Assembly (NCBI GenBank): GCA_944391805.1
Contig: CALXUY010000008.1
Span: forward strand, 1-50,599
Length of the DNA stretch: 50,599 nt
Source: an uncultured Clostridia bacterium
Lineage (GTDB): Bacteria; Bacillota; Clostridia; Oscillospirales; CAG-272
Direction: 5' to 3'
Part shown: positions 7,378 to 16,715 of the stretch, piece after piece
How the letters are laid out: each line of letters opens with the position of its first letter
Position numbering within the stretch: position 1 is the first letter of the stretch
Notes under the pieces: model-generated
Database searches by the model: none
Told to the model about the DNA's origin: nothing
The model's input: only the letters and a program-made list of their open reading frames with translations
Translations under genes and position numbers: made by a program

Positions 7378-10179
7378 ATGGCAAAGGACTATACCAGCAC
7401 ATTGAATCTGCCCACGACCGATTTCCCCATGCGGGCCAACCTGCCCCAGCGCGAGCCGGACATGCTCGCGTATTGGGATTCCATCGGGCTGTACGAAAAA
7501 ATGCAGGAGAGCGCGGCAGGGAAACCGCTGTTTCTGCTGCACGACGGCCCCCCGTTTTCCAACGGCAACATCCACATGGGCACCGCGATGAACAAGATTC
7601 TCAAGGACTTCATCAACAAAAGCAAGCAGATGAGCGGCTACCGTGTGCCTTATATTCCGGGGTGGGACAACCACGGAATGCCGATTGAATCCGCGATCAT
7701 CAAGCAGAACAAGCTCGACCGCAAAAAAATGTCGATTCCGGAGTTCCGCAAGGCCTGCCAGGGCTTTGCGCAGGACTTTGTCAACCGGCAGCGCGAGCAG
7801 TTCCGGCGGCTGGGCGTCACGGCCGACTGGGAGAACCCCTACCTGACCATGAACCCCTCGTTTGAGGCGCGGGAGGTTAAGGTGTTCGGCGAGATGTACA
7901 AGCGGGGGTATATCTATAAAGGTATGAAGCCGGTGTACTGGTGCCCGCATGACGAAACCGCGCTGGCCGAGGCCGAAATCGAATATCAGACCGACCCCTG
8001 CACTTCGGTTTACGTCAAATTCCGGCTTGCGGACGACAAGGGCAAGCTGGCCGGCATCTGCGATCCCGAAAATACCTATTTTGTGATCTGGACCACCACG
8101 ACATGGACGCTGCCCGGCAACCAGGCCATCGCACTCAACCAGGCCGAGGACTATGTGCTGGCAAAGGCCGCGAACGGAGAGGTGTATATTGTTGCCGGCG
8201 CGCTCTGCGAGAAGACCATGAAGGCCGGCGGCGTGGAGAGCTATGAGATTCTGGCGACCATGAAGGGACAGGAGTTTGAATATATGACCGCCCGGCATCC
8301 CTTCCTCGACCGGGATTCGCTGGTGGTGTGCGCCGACTACGTGACCATGGAGAGCGGTACCGGCTGCGTGCATACGGCTGGCGGCTTTGGCGCGGACGAC
8401 AACGTCACCTGCCGGCGCTATGGTCTGCCTCCGCTGGTACCGGTGGACGACCGGGGATACCAGACCGAGGAGGCAGGAAGGTTTGCGGGCCTGCGTTATG
8501 ACGAATCCAACAAGGCCATTTATGAGGATATGAAGCAGAGCGGCGCACTGTTTGCTTCCGAGGAGCTGCAGCACGAGTATCCGCACTGCTGGCGCTGCAA
8601 AAATCCCGTCATCTTCCGCGCCACGCCGCAGTGGTTCTGCTCGGTGGAGGCCTTCAAGGACGACGCCATCCGTGCCTGCGGGCAGGTACAGTGGCTGCCC
8701 GAGTGGGGGGGCGAGCGCATCCGGCAGATGGTGCGCGACCGCGCCGACTGGTGCATCTCGCGTCAGCGCCACTGGGGGCTGCCGATTCCGGTGTTCTACT
8801 GTGAGGACTGCGGAAAGCCGGTCTGCACCGACGAGACGATTGATGCGGTCTCGGAGCTGTTCGCCGCGCACGGCTCCAACATCTGGTATGAGAGGGATGC
8901 GGCGGGGCTGCTGCCTGGCAACTTTGTATGCCCGCACTGCGGCGGCCGGCACTTCACCAAAGAGACCGACACGCTGGACGGCTGGTTTGACTCGGGCTCC
9001 TCTCACTTCGCGGTGCTGCACGACAACCCCGATCTGAAGTGGCCGGCCGATCTCTATCTCGAGGGGGCCGACCAGTACCGCGGGTGGTTCCAGTCCTCTC
9101 TGCTCACCGCCGTGGGAGCGGGCAGGGAGCCGGTGGCGCCCTACAAAACCGTGCTCACCCACGGCTGGGTGGTGGACGGAGAGGGAAGGGCCATGCACAA
9201 GTCGCTGGGCAACAGCGTGCTGCCCTCGGATGTGATTCCCAAATACGGCGCCGATCTGGTGCGCCTCTGGGTGGCCTCGTCGGATTACCGCGTGGATGTG
9301 CGGGTGTCCGACCCCATCTTCCGCCAGCTTTCGGACGCCTACCGCAAGATCCGCAACACTGTGCGCATTCTGATCGCCGACCTGTCGGATTTCAACCCGG
9401 ATGCCGACATGCTGCCCTTTGAAGCTCTGCCCGAGATCGACCGCTGGGTCATCTCCTGCATGAACGACCTGACCGCAAAGGTGCGCCGGGCGTATGACGA
9501 TTATGAGTTCCACATCGTCTACCACGAGATCAGCAACTTCTGCACCACCGAGCTTTCCAAGCTGTATGTGGACATCACCAAGGACCGGGTGTACACCGAG
9601 CCGGCCGGCAGCACGGCGCGCCGCAGCGCACAGACCGCCATGTATTTCCTGCTCTCGGGCCTGATCCGGCTGCTGGCTCCCATCCTCGTCTTTTCGGCCG
9701 AGGAGATGTGGCAGGCCATTCCGCACCGTTCGGGAGACGTCCGCGAGAGCGTGTTCCTCAATGCGCTGCCGTCCTATGACGAGGCGCTGGCCTTCCCTGA
9801 GGTGCGCGCGCGCTGGGATCGCCTGTTCGCCATGCGGGACGATGTAATGAAGGCGCTCGAGCTGGCCCGCGCGGCCAAAATGGTGGGCAAATCGCTCGAG
9901 GCAAAGGTGACGCTCTACACCGCGGACGACGAGATGACCGCCCTGCTGGAGAGCTTTGGCAAAGAGCTGAACACCGTGTTCATTGTCTCTGGCGTGAAGC
10001 TGGAGCGCGGAGTCGCGCCGGCGGACGCGCATACCGAGGGCAGCTCCGGCGTCGGCGTGCTGGTGGAGCCGGCAGACGGCTGCAAGTGCGAGCGCTGCTG
10101 GAGCTATTCCACCGAGGGGCTGCAAACCGAGGACGGCGGCTTCCTCTGTGAGCGCTGCCGCAGGATTCTGAAGCTCTGA
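7378..10179 (+). CDS. ileS: Isoleucyl-tRNA synthetase
   Basis: 933 residues, the normal size of the bacterial-type enzyme, which charges tRNA-Ile with isoleucine. The class I HIGH-like motif is GNIHMGT at 63-69. The KMSKS loop appears as AMHKSLGNS near residue 604. The CP1 editing region contains the WTTTTWTLPGN motif. A C-terminal zinc ribbon CKCERC...CERC is complete. The start follows GAGGAGAAAATC. It heads an operon-like series ileS-lspA-rluD-MBL hydrolase-P-loop kinase; the first three are a common neighbourhood in Firmicutes. Regulation is by the T-box 430 bp upstream, a gap widened by repeat DNA. Confidence 0.97.
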   Translation: MAKDYTSTLNLPTTDFPMRANLPQREPDMLAYWDSIGLYEKMQESAAGKPLFLLHDGPPFSNGNIHMGTAMNKILKDFINKSKQMSGYRVPYIPGWDNHGMPIESAIIKQNKLDRKKMSIPEFRKACQGFAQDFVNRQREQFRRLGVTADWENPYLTMNPSFEAREVKVFGEMYKRGYIYKGMKPVYWCPHDETALAEAEIEYQTDPCTSVYVKFRLADDKGKLAGICDPENTYFVIWTTTTWTLPGNQAIALNQAEDYVLAKAANGEVYIVAGALCEKTMKAGGVESYEILATMKGQEFEYMTARHPFLDRDSLVVCADYVTMESGTGCVHTAGGFGADDNVTCRRYGLPPLVPVDDRGYQTEEAGRFAGLRYDESNKAIYEDMKQSGALFASEELQHEYPHCWRCKNPVIFRATPQWFCSVEAFKDDAIRACGQVQWLPEWGGERIRQMVRDRADWCISRQRHWGLPIPVFYCEDCGKPVCTDETIDAVSELFAAHGSNIWYERDAAGLLPGNFVCPHCGGRHFTKETDTLDGWFDSGSSHFAVLHDNPDLKWPADLYLEGADQYRGWFQSSLLTAVGAGREPVAPYKTVLTHGWVVDGEGRAMHKSLGNSVLPSDVIPKYGADLVRLWVASSDYRVDVRVSDPIFRQLSDAYRKIRNTVRILIADLSDFNPDADMLPFEALPEIDRWVISCMNDLTAKVRRAYDDYEFHIVYHEISNFCTTELSKLYVDITKDRVYTEPAGSTARRSAQTAMYFLLSGLIRLLAPILVFSAEEMWQAIPHRSGDVRESVFLNALPSYDEALAFPEVRARWDRLFAMRDDVMKALELARAAKMVGKSLEAKVTLYTADDEMTALLESFGKELNTVFIVSGVKLERGVAPADAHTEGSSGVGVLVEPADGCKCERCWSYSTEGLQTEDGGFLCERCRRILKL

Positions 10180-10205
10180 CCCCGTACAAGAAAGGAGAAT
10201 CGGCG

Positions 10206-10934
10206 GTGACACTGATTCTGATCGCAATTATACTCGGCTCGGTCTGCCTCGACCAGCTCACCAAATGGCTGGCGGTGATCTATCTGCAGGGGGAGCCGTC
10301 CTTTCCGCTCTGGCAGGATGTGCTGCATTTTACCTTTGTCAAAAACGAGGGAGCGGCCTTCGGCATCCTCAGCGGGCACCGGTGGGTGTTCATGCTTATC
10401 TCCACGGTGGCCATTGTGGCGCTCACAATTTATCTGTTCCGCTTTTGCAAGCTGAACGGCTGGGTCAAGGTCAGCCTTGCCATGATCATCGGCGGGGGAA
10501 TCGGAAACATGATCGACCGTGTAATGCTGGGATATGTGATCGATTTCATCGATTTTACCCTGATCAATTTTGCGGTGTTCAACGTGGCGGATTCCTTTGT
10601 CACGGTGGGGGCGGGCATTCTGATTGTGTATCTGATCGTCAGCGAAATTCGGGAGCTGCGCGCTGCCAAAAACAGGCAGCCGGAGGGGGAAGCCGAAGCG
10701 GCGTCAAACGGGGCCGGCGAGGTCAACGGTTCGGCTGCCGGTGACGGCCGGGCATCGGTTCCGGGTGTATCCGGTGACGGTGTTCGGAATGAGGAGGCGG
10801 AAGCCACTAACGCGGAAGATGAGACGGATCAACGGCACTCAGGCGGGGGAGATCCCGGCACAACACCCGCCCCGCCGGAGGATACCGCGGCGTCAAACGG
10901 CGCACCCGGACAGGACGGCGATGTGCCGCGTTGA
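10206..10934 (+). CDS. lspA: Lipoprotein signal peptidase with acidic C-terminal extension
   Basis: 242 residues from a GTG start placed 10 bp after AAAGGAG. The first ~155 residues are a standard LspA: four membrane segments and the two catalytic aspartates in GNMIDR (Asp104) and FNVADS (Asp129), with VKNEGAAFG between. It removes signal peptides from prolipoproteins at the membrane. From about residue 158 a tail rich in Ala, Gly, Glu, Asp, Ser and Pro follows, predicted disordered and cytoplasmic. This tail is unusual, since LspA normally ends near 150-165 residues. Its last codons overlap the start of rluD. Confidence 0.93.
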   Translation: MTLILIAIILGSVCLDQLTKWLAVIYLQGEPSFPLWQDVLHFTFVKNEGAAFGILSGHRWVFMLISTVAIVALTIYLFRFCKLNGWVKVSLAMIIGGGIGNMIDRVMLGYVIDFIDFTLINFAVFNVADSFVTVGAGILIVYLIVSEIRELRAAKNRQPEGEAEAASNGAGEVNGSAAGDGRASVPGVSGDGVRNEEAEATNAEDETDQRHSGGGDPGTTPAPPEDTAASNGAPGQDGDVPR

Positions 10935-11937
10935 GGAAGCCCCGGAGCCGCTGGTGCTGGAGGCCGGCGCAGATATGGCTGGGCAGCGGCTGGATCAGGC
11001 GGTGGCCGAGGCGGCCGGGGTGACAAGGTCTGCCGCGGCACGGCTGATTGCCGATGGACATGTGATGCGCAACGGTGCGCCGGCCGCCAAAAACGACCGC
11101 CTCCGGGCGGGCGACCGGGTGGAAATCGTTCTGCCCGCGCCCGAGCCGTGCGAGGCAGTGCCGCAGGACCTGCCGCTGGATGTGGTGTATGAGGACGACG
11201 ACATCATTGTGGTGAACAAGCCCGCGGGCATGGTGGTGCATCCGGCGGCCGGCAACCCGGATGGCACGCTGGTCAACGCGCTGCTCTGGCACTGCGGCGG
11301 CTCGCTCTCCGGCGTGGGCGGTGTGATCCGCCCCGGCATTGTCCACCGCATCGATAAAGACACCAGCGGGCTTTTGGTGTCGGCCAAGAACGATGCGGCC
11401 CATCTGGCGCTTGCCGGGCAGCTCAGGGAGCACCGCATCCGCCGTGTTTATACCGCGGTTGCGCTGGGCAATCTGCGCAAAGAGAGCGGCACGGTCAACG
11501 CGCCGATCGGTCGGCACCCCACCGACCGCAAGCGCATGGCGGTGATCCGCAATCCCGAGGTCAAGTCAAGGGAGGCCGTGACGCACTGGCAGGTGCTCGC
11601 GCGGGGAACTGCCGATGGGGCAGCCTTTACGCTGCTGCGCTGTGAGCTGGAAACCGGACGCACGCATCAGATCCGTGTGCATCTCTCCTCGATCGGGCAT
11701 CCGCTGCTGGGCGACCCGGTATACGGCGGAAATCACACCGCGTTCGAGGCGCACCACCGCGCGCTGATCCGTGGGCAGTGCCTGCACGCGGGGGAGCTGC
11801 GGCTGCGCCATCCCCGCACCGGGCATGAAATGCGCTTTGCCTGTCCGCCGCCCGCCGAGATGTGCGGAACGGTTCGCCTGATTTTCGGTGCACAGGCGCT
11901 GGAGCGCGTACAAAACAGCGGCGAAGAAAAGAGGTGA
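10921..11937 (+). CDS. rluD: Ribosomal large subunit pseudouridine synthase, RluD type
   Basis: 338 residues from the ATG at 10921, which overlaps lspA by 14 bp. The frame is open further upstream inside lspA, but that part matches nothing. An S4 RNA-binding domain lies at about 20-70, then the catalytic domain with HRIDKDTSGLL (catalytic Asp145) and GRTHQIRVHL. It isomerises uridines in 23S rRNA. The ribosome binding site (AGGA) is weak, so translational coupling to lspA is likely. It follows lspA in many Firmicutes. Confidence 0.92.
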   Translation: MCRVEEAPEPLVLEAGADMAGQRLDQAVAEAAGVTRSAAARLIADGHVMRNGAPAAKNDRLRAGDRVEIVLPAPEPCEAVPQDLPLDVVYEDDDIIVVNKPAGMVVHPAAGNPDGTLVNALLWHCGGSLSGVGGVIRPGIVHRIDKDTSGLLVSAKNDAAHLALAGQLREHRIRRVYTAVALGNLRKESGTVNAPIGRHPTDRKRMAVIRNPEVKSREAVTHWQVLARGTADGAAFTLLRCELETGRTHQIRVHLSSIGHPLLGDPVYGGNHTAFEAHHRALIRGQCLHAGELRLRHPRTGHEMRFACPPPAEMCGTVRLIFGAQALERVQNSGEEKR

Positions 11938-11943
11938 GCGCAT

Positions 11944-12762
11944 ATGCGGGTCGGTTCGGGTGATGGCATGGGAGAAAGAAGCGGCAGGCGGCCGGATCTT
12001 GGCGGGTGGTTCACCGTGGAGCGGTTGGATGCCGGAACCTATGCCGTCAGTGAATACAGGCACTGGGAGGAGACGCACTGCTACCTCCTGCTGGCATCGC
12101 GGAATGCGGTGCTGATTGACACCGGCCTTGGCGTCGGCGACATCCGGCAGGCTGTGGAGGAGCTGACGTCTCTTCCGGTCGCCGTGCTGACTACGCACGC
12201 GCACTGGGATCACATCGGAGGGCATGCGCGGTTTGATGACATTGCCGTGCATGAGGCAGAGGCGGGCTGGCTGGAGGGCGGCTTTCCGCTCTCCCGCGAC
12301 GCTGTGCTGGCCAATCTGCTGCGCAGACCCTGCCGGTTTCCCGATGATTTCCGCCCGGAGGACTACCGGATTTTTCAGGGAAGGCCCCGGCGTTTGCTGC
12401 ATGACGGGCAGCTTCTGGATTTCGGAGACCGCCGTCTGACCGTTCTGCATACCCCCGGACATTCTCCGGGGCATTGCTGCTTTTATGAGCCGGAGCGGGG
12501 GTATCTGTTTTCGGGCGATCTGATTTACGCGGGCTGTCTGGACGCTTTTTATCCTTCCACCGATCCGCTCCTGTTCCGGCAGTCGGTGCAAAGGGTGGGG
12601 GAGCTGGCGGTGAACAGGCTGTTCCCGGGGCACCACCGGCTGGATGTTCCGGTGTCTCTGATCGGCGACGTTGCAAACGGCTTTTGCCGCCTTGCCGAGA
12701 GCGGGAAGCTGGAGCAGGGAAGCGGGGTATTCGATTTCGGCATGTTTCAGATTCATCTGTGA
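11944..12762 (+). CDS. MBL-fold metallo-hydrolase
   Basis: 272 residues. The metal-binding motif THAHWDHIGG (His85, His87, Asp89, His90), then HTPGHSPGH and a further FSGDLIY identify a metallo-beta-lactamase fold of the glyoxalase II-like type. The substrate cannot be told from sequence; thioester, phosphodiester and lactone hydrolases all share this pattern. GAGGTGAGCGCAT precedes the ATG. Six bases separate it from rluD, so it is in the ileS operon. A later in-frame ATG at 11968 could also be the start. Confidence 0.85.
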   Translation: MRVGSGDGMGERSGRRPDLGGWFTVERLDAGTYAVSEYRHWEETHCYLLLASRNAVLIDTGLGVGDIRQAVEELTSLPVAVLTTHAHWDHIGGHARFDDIAVHEAEAGWLEGGFPLSRDAVLANLLRRPCRFPDDFRPEDYRIFQGRPRRLLHDGQLLDFGDRRLTVLHTPGHSPGHCCFYEPERGYLFSGDLIYAGCLDAFYPSTDPLLFRQSVQRVGELAVNRLFPGHHRLDVPVSLIGDVANGFCRLAESGKLEQGSGVFDFGMFQIHL

Positions 12763-12773
12763 GGAGAAGTCCG

Positions 12774-13292
12774 ATGAAAATTGCGATTTTAGGCTACAGC
12801 GGGAGCGGAAAATCCACGCTGGCGCGGGAGCTGGGCGCGCTCTACGGGCTGCCGGTGCTGCATTTGGACAGCGTGCGGTTTTTGCCGGGCTGGCAGATCC
12901 GGGACCGGGAGGAAGCGAACGGCATGGTGCGGGCGTTTCTGGACGCGCACGCCGAATGGGTGATCGACGGCAACTATCGCCGCTTTGCGCAGGAGGAACG
13001 GCTGGAGCAGGCAGACCTGATTGTCCTGATGCTGTTTCCGCGCATGGTCAGCCTGTTCCGTTGCTGGAAACGGTATCGGAAATACAAACATACCACCCGT
13101 GAGGACATGTCTCCCGGATGCAACGAAAAACTGGACGCCGAATTCGTCCGCTGGATTCTCTGGGAGGGGCGCACGCGCGGCATTCGGGCGCATTACCGCC
13201 GGATTGCAAAGCAGTATGCGGAAAAAACGGTCATTCTGCGCTCCCAGCGGCAGATCGACCGCTTTCTGGAATCGCACCGCACCGGGGGATAA
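12774..13292 (+). CDS. P-loop kinase-like protein (FlaR/adenylate-kinase related)
   Basis: 172 residues from the ATG at 12774, preceded by GAGGAGAAGTCC; the frame is open further upstream but overlaps the MBL gene. The P-loop GYSGSGKST (7-15) is followed by HLDSVRFLPGW and EWVIDGNYRR. These are hallmarks of the group annotated as topology modulation protein or adenylate-kinase-like. The biochemical substrate is not established for most members. It is the last gene of the ileS operon, 11 bp after the MBL gene, and is followed by a repeat with terminator-like hairpins. Confidence 0.8.
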   Translation: MKIAILGYSGSGKSTLARELGALYGLPVLHLDSVRFLPGWQIRDREEANGMVRAFLDAHAEWVIDGNYRRFAQEERLEQADLIVLMLFPRMVSLFRCWKRYRKYKHTTREDMSPGCNEKLDAEFVRWILWEGRTRGIRAHYRRIAKQYAEKTVILRSQRQIDRFLESHRTGG

Positions 13293-13317
13293 AATCTTTG
13301 GTGGAGGGGGGAGAATA

Positions 13318-13475
13318 CCTTGGAGGGAGGCCCCCTCTTGAAAGACGGGGCCTCCCTCCAAGCCACCCGCCACCGAGAACTTTTCCCGGCGCAGGCCCAT
13401 TTTGTCGCGTTTTGGTTGCATGGACGCGCGGCAAATGGAGGGCCTGCGCCGGGAAAATCTCTTTTTGCGTGTACT
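13318..13475. repeat. Two-hairpin dispersed element, copy 1
   Basis: First hairpin: arms TTGGAGGGAGG.CCCC/GGGGCCTCCCTCCAA (about 13320-13361). Linker: GCCACCC. Second, long hairpin: CCCGGCGCAGGCCC pairs with GGGCCTGCGCCGGG, extended by GAGAA.TTTT and AAAATCTC; five T follow. The same layout recurs at 22451-22590. It may terminate the ileS operon. Confidence 0.75.
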
Positions 13476-13574
13476 GTTGTTCGTTTACCGTTTGATAGGG
13501 AAATTTCCTTTCAAGGGCATCTCCCGCATTTTGTCGGAGGCAGTGCAAATTTTGTCTTTCTGCCGATATTTCGC

Positions 13575-13603
13575 TTGACATCCGGTCGGTGATATGTTAT
13601 GAT
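13575..13603 (+). promoter_or_regulatory. Promoter of the HTH-membrane gene
   Basis: TTGACA (13575-13580), 17-bp spacer, TATGAT (13598-13603). Confidence 0.8.
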
Positions 13604-13637
13604 ATAAGCAGAGAATGACAACGGAAGGGGTGATTGC

Positions 13638-15380
13638 ATGACGGTTGGTGAAAGCATCCGCTTTTATCGGGAGAAGCAGGGGCTTTCCATGGAGGAGCTG
13701 GGGCGGAAATTGCAGGTCAGCCAACAGACCGTTGCCCTTTGGGAAACCGACAAGACCCTGCCAACGGCGGAAAATCTGCTCCGGCTCCGGGAGATTTTCG
13801 GTGTGCCTGTGGATGCGATCCTGACGGCTTCGTCTATGCCGCCCCCGGCCGAGGAGCCGCCGCGGGAAACCCATCGGTTCCGCTATTCCCACACGGAGCT
13901 GAAGGCGGTTTTCCGGGCGCTGTCATGGAAGCGGTATTGGAGAGGCATGATTATCTATGTCCTGCTGATGCTCTGCCTGTTTGCGCTGATGGCGGCAGCC
14001 GACGATTCAGGCATACTTGCCTGCATTGTCCTCGGCGCGTTCCTGCCAGGGGTGATACTGCGCATCAAGGGGTATCTGAAAAACCGCAAGGCATGGGAGA
14101 GCGGCGCGCGCAGAATGCTGGGCTGTACCTATACCTATGAGCTGTATGACTGGTATCTGAAGCTCACGGTCAGCAGGGACGGGAAGATCAGAAAAACCAT
14201 GAGAATTGATTTTTTTGATATCGAGCGGACACAGGAGATTCGCGGCTTTCTGGTATTGTGGGCGGAGGGGCAGATGCTGCTTGTCAAAACCGATGCGTTA
14301 TGCCCCGGCTCTTTCTTTTATACACAGTGCCAGTTCTCCCGGAACCGGACGGTGAAGCCGCATGGGCTTGCCTTGCCGGACGACGGCAACGCGGCTCCGG
14401 ATCTGGGCCGTGCCGCGGCTGTGAGGGATAGCATTCGGGAAACAGGTGTGTTCGATGGAACGGATCCGGCAGTCGGCAGTAGGATGGCCGGTGCACAGAC
14501 GGCGGACGCGCAGCGCCCGGCTGACGCTGTCTCTGCCGCATCTGCCGAGGCCGGTTCCGGCAGTCCGGCGTCCGCCCAGCCTTTTGCCTATCGGGTTTCG
14601 GAGCAGTCCGCGCCGCAGGAACAGAATACACCGCAGGTGCAGCCTGGCTGGCGGCTGCAGTATGCGCCGCCTGTCCGGCCGATGCGGCGCAAGGCACACC
14701 CGATTGGGGTGCTGCTGCTGGTGGCAAGCATACTATCTCTGTACGGAGCCTTGCTTTGTGCGATACTGATGTCCGGTGGCCGCGGAGACCCCACACAGAG
14801 TATGTGGATATTGTATCTGTTCACACCGATTCCGATTACATCCATTGTCTTGGGCTTTTTCTTCAAAAAACGGGGGTTCCGGTATCAGGCCAATATCATC
14901 ATCGGAATCATTATGACCGCCATACTCTGCCTGTATGGCTCATTTTCCATTCTTTTTGCGGGGATTTATACACATACCGGCGAGCCGATTGTGCGCGCCG
15001 AGCAACTGCTGGATATCGATATTCCCGTCCATGAACGGATTGATACGATGGAGAATGATACCGGCTCGCCGTCCGCCTCAGGGTACCGTACATTTTCAAC
15101 CAGTGACATTTATTTCGGGGAGGATGCGGTTGCGAATTTTGAGGAGCAAATCCGGAACGACGGTCGCTGGCTCCGGGAGCTCCCGAGCGAGCTGGTCGGG
15201 ATCATGTCGCCCTATGCGGAGCTTCCGGTTTACGATTACGTCATGATTTACAATGTGGACACCGGGGAATTCAACTCCTTGCCGGAGGAAAGCGGGACAT
15301 ACCGGATGTTCAATGTTCTGTATAACAGCGACAGCCGCACAATGAAACTTGTGGAATACCAAATTGAGTTCGTCAAATAG
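13638..15380 (+). CDS. XRE-type HTH fused to a multi-pass membrane protein
   Basis: 580 residues. An N-terminal Cro/XRE helix-turn-helix lies at about 4-58 (MEELGRKLQVSQQTVALWE). Two membrane segments follow (103-121, 124-143), then a soluble YcxB-like stretch at 160-235 (TYELYDWYLKLTV...MRIDFFDIERTQE). A ~110-residue Ala/Pro/Gln/Ser linker precedes three more membrane segments (355-378, 389-409, 418-443). The ~135-residue C-terminal domain is probably extracytoplasmic. It suggests a membrane-tethered regulator that links an outside signal to DNA binding. GGAAGGGGTGATTGC precedes the start. No close family name; function inferred from architecture only. Confidence 0.75.
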   Translation: MTVGESIRFYREKQGLSMEELGRKLQVSQQTVALWETDKTLPTAENLLRLREIFGVPVDAILTASSMPPPAEEPPRETHRFRYSHTELKAVFRALSWKRYWRGMIIYVLLMLCLFALMAAADDSGILACIVLGAFLPGVILRIKGYLKNRKAWESGARRMLGCTYTYELYDWYLKLTVSRDGKIRKTMRIDFFDIERTQEIRGFLVLWAEGQMLLVKTDALCPGSFFYTQCQFSRNRTVKPHGLALPDDGNAAPDLGRAAAVRDSIRETGVFDGTDPAVGSRMAGAQTADAQRPADAVSAASAEAGSGSPASAQPFAYRVSEQSAPQEQNTPQVQPGWRLQYAPPVRPMRRKAHPIGVLLLVASILSLYGALLCAILMSGGRGDPTQSMWILYLFTPIPITSIVLGFFFKKRGFRYQANIIIGIIMTAILCLYGSFSILFAGIYTHTGEPIVRAEQLLDIDIPVHERIDTMENDTGSPSASGYRTFSTSDIYFGEDAVANFEEQIRNDGRWLRELPSELVGIMSPYAELPVYDYVMIYNVDTGEFNSLPEESGTYRMFNVLYNSDSRTMKLVEYQIEFVK

Positions 15381-15397
15381 CTGTGATATGAACCCAA

Positions 15398-15433
15398 CAG
15401 CCCGGCCGCCGGCATTTGCCGGCGGCCGGGCTG
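15398..15433. terminator. Bidirectional terminator-like hairpin
   Basis: A perfect 16-bp stem, CAGCCCGGCCGCCGGC and its complement with a short ATTT loop, lies between two convergent genes. No long T-run follows. Confidence 0.7.
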
Positions 15434-15451
15434 TGCTGTTCTCAGTATGTG

Positions 15452-16501
15452 TCAGCTCTGTGTGGAAACGGTTTCACCGCCCGCCGCGGCTCCTTCACCT
15501 GCAGAGCTCCCGCCTTCGCCCAGAGAGGCGAGCAGGCGGTAAAAGTCCTCGGTGCTGAAATAGGTCTGTGGCAGCTCGCCGTTCCACTGCAAAATGTAGT
15601 AGTACAGCAGAAGGTGCTCCACATCCTCATCGGTGATGGCTTCCGGATTTTTGGAAAGAACGTCCCGGATTTGGCGGATGATGGCCGCGTCCTTTTCACC
15701 GGCATATTCGGCCGCGTCAGCCTGGATTTTCACCACCTCGAGGTCGGCTTCAGCTGCAATCTGCGCTACGGCAGCATCGGCTTTTGCCTGAATTTCGGCT
15801 CGGGTGGCCTCCTGCTCGGCTTCCATCGTCTTTTGATCCTGCTCAATCTGCGCCTGCTTGCTGCGCTGCTCGGCCACCTGCTTTGCCTCCACTGCCTCGG
15901 TGAACACATCCGAAAAGTCGAGATTCTCAATCGAGGAGTCGATGACCTCAATGTTATAGGTGGAGAGCTTATCGGTCAGCGTGCTGCGGATATCGCCCGA
16001 GAGCTTGGAGCGGTTGTTGAGCAGCTCCTCGGCAGTGTAGCGCGCAAATTCGCTTTTCACCGCCTCCTGAATGCTGGGGGTGATGACCGTGTCGTAATAG
16101 GAAATGCCGATTTCCTTGTAGATCATCTGTGCGTTCTGTTTGGAAATTTGGTAGTTGATGGTGTATGTAACCGACACCTCCTGAATATCGGAGGAAAAGC
16201 AGAGCAGATCCACCGAGGCCTTCTGGTTCCGGTTATCCATGTTCACCACGCTCTCCCATGGGGCGCAGAAGTGTACGCCTGCCTCCAGCGTGTTGTCTTT
16301 CACTTTTCCGAACACCGTCAGAATGCCGGTGTGCCCGGTGGGAATGGTGCGCACGCAGCTCCCGATCATCATCGCCACCGCGGCAAGTCCCACTGCCGAG
16401 GGGATCAGGGTACGGAGAATCGGCTTGCTTTTTTTCAGCCCCAAAAAGAGCAGAGCCCCCACAATCAGCAGAACGATTCCGGCAATAAACAGTGCAAACA
16501 T
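15452..16501 (-). CDS. SPFH/band 7 (prohibitin-like) membrane protein
   Basis: 349 residues. Two hydrophobic segments (about 2-20 and 31-48) are followed by an SPFH domain (VRTIPTGHTGILTVFGKV ... to ~210). A long Ala/Glu/Gln coiled coil comes next (about 210-285, AEQRSKQAQIEQDQKTMEAE). The C-terminus is Gly/Ser/Ala-rich. Such proteins oligomerise at membranes and scaffold microdomains or proteases; a specific role here is unknown. The ATG at 16501 follows AAAGGAGAAATGACAT. Single gene. Confidence 0.85.
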   Translation of the reverse strand: MFALFIAGIVLLIVGALLFLGLKKSKPILRTLIPSAVGLAAVAMMIGSCVRTIPTGHTGILTVFGKVKDNTLEAGVHFCAPWESVVNMDNRNQKASVDLLCFSSDIQEVSVTYTINYQISKQNAQMIYKEIGISYYDTVITPSIQEAVKSEFARYTAEELLNNRSKLSGDIRSTLTDKLSTYNIEVIDSSIENLDFSDVFTEAVEAKQVAEQRSKQAQIEQDQKTMEAEQEATRAEIQAKADAAVAQIAAEADLEVVKIQADAAEYAGEKDAAIIRQIRDVLSKNPEAITDEDVEHLLLYYYILQWNGELPQTYFSTEDFYRLLASLGEGGSSAGEGAAAGGETVSTQS

Positions 16502-16715
16502 ATGTCATTTCTCCTTTCATTCCGGTGACATCCGGTTGTTGTAATAATATAATATCATGATTTCGTGATGCTGTCAAGTGATTTTGTTGCAATTTTCGGA
16601 ATTTACAAATTGTTCATATTTTTGCAAATGCGGAAAAGACCGGAAACAAAGAAAAAAAGTAGCTATGAAAAAAAGAAACAAACTGTAAAGAAAGCGCGAA
16701 GTCACGGGCAAAATC
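16502..16715. other. AT-rich intergenic DNA between divergent genes
   Basis: No gene is supported. It should contain the leftward promoter of the SPFH gene (a TATTAT-like box near 16540-16550), but no confident -35 was found. Confidence 0.35.

Noticed and set aside
7333..10227. 964-codon open frame on the minus strand
   Set aside because: It is the antisense shadow of ileS in GC-rich DNA. It has no ribosome binding site, and its translation shows no family motif.
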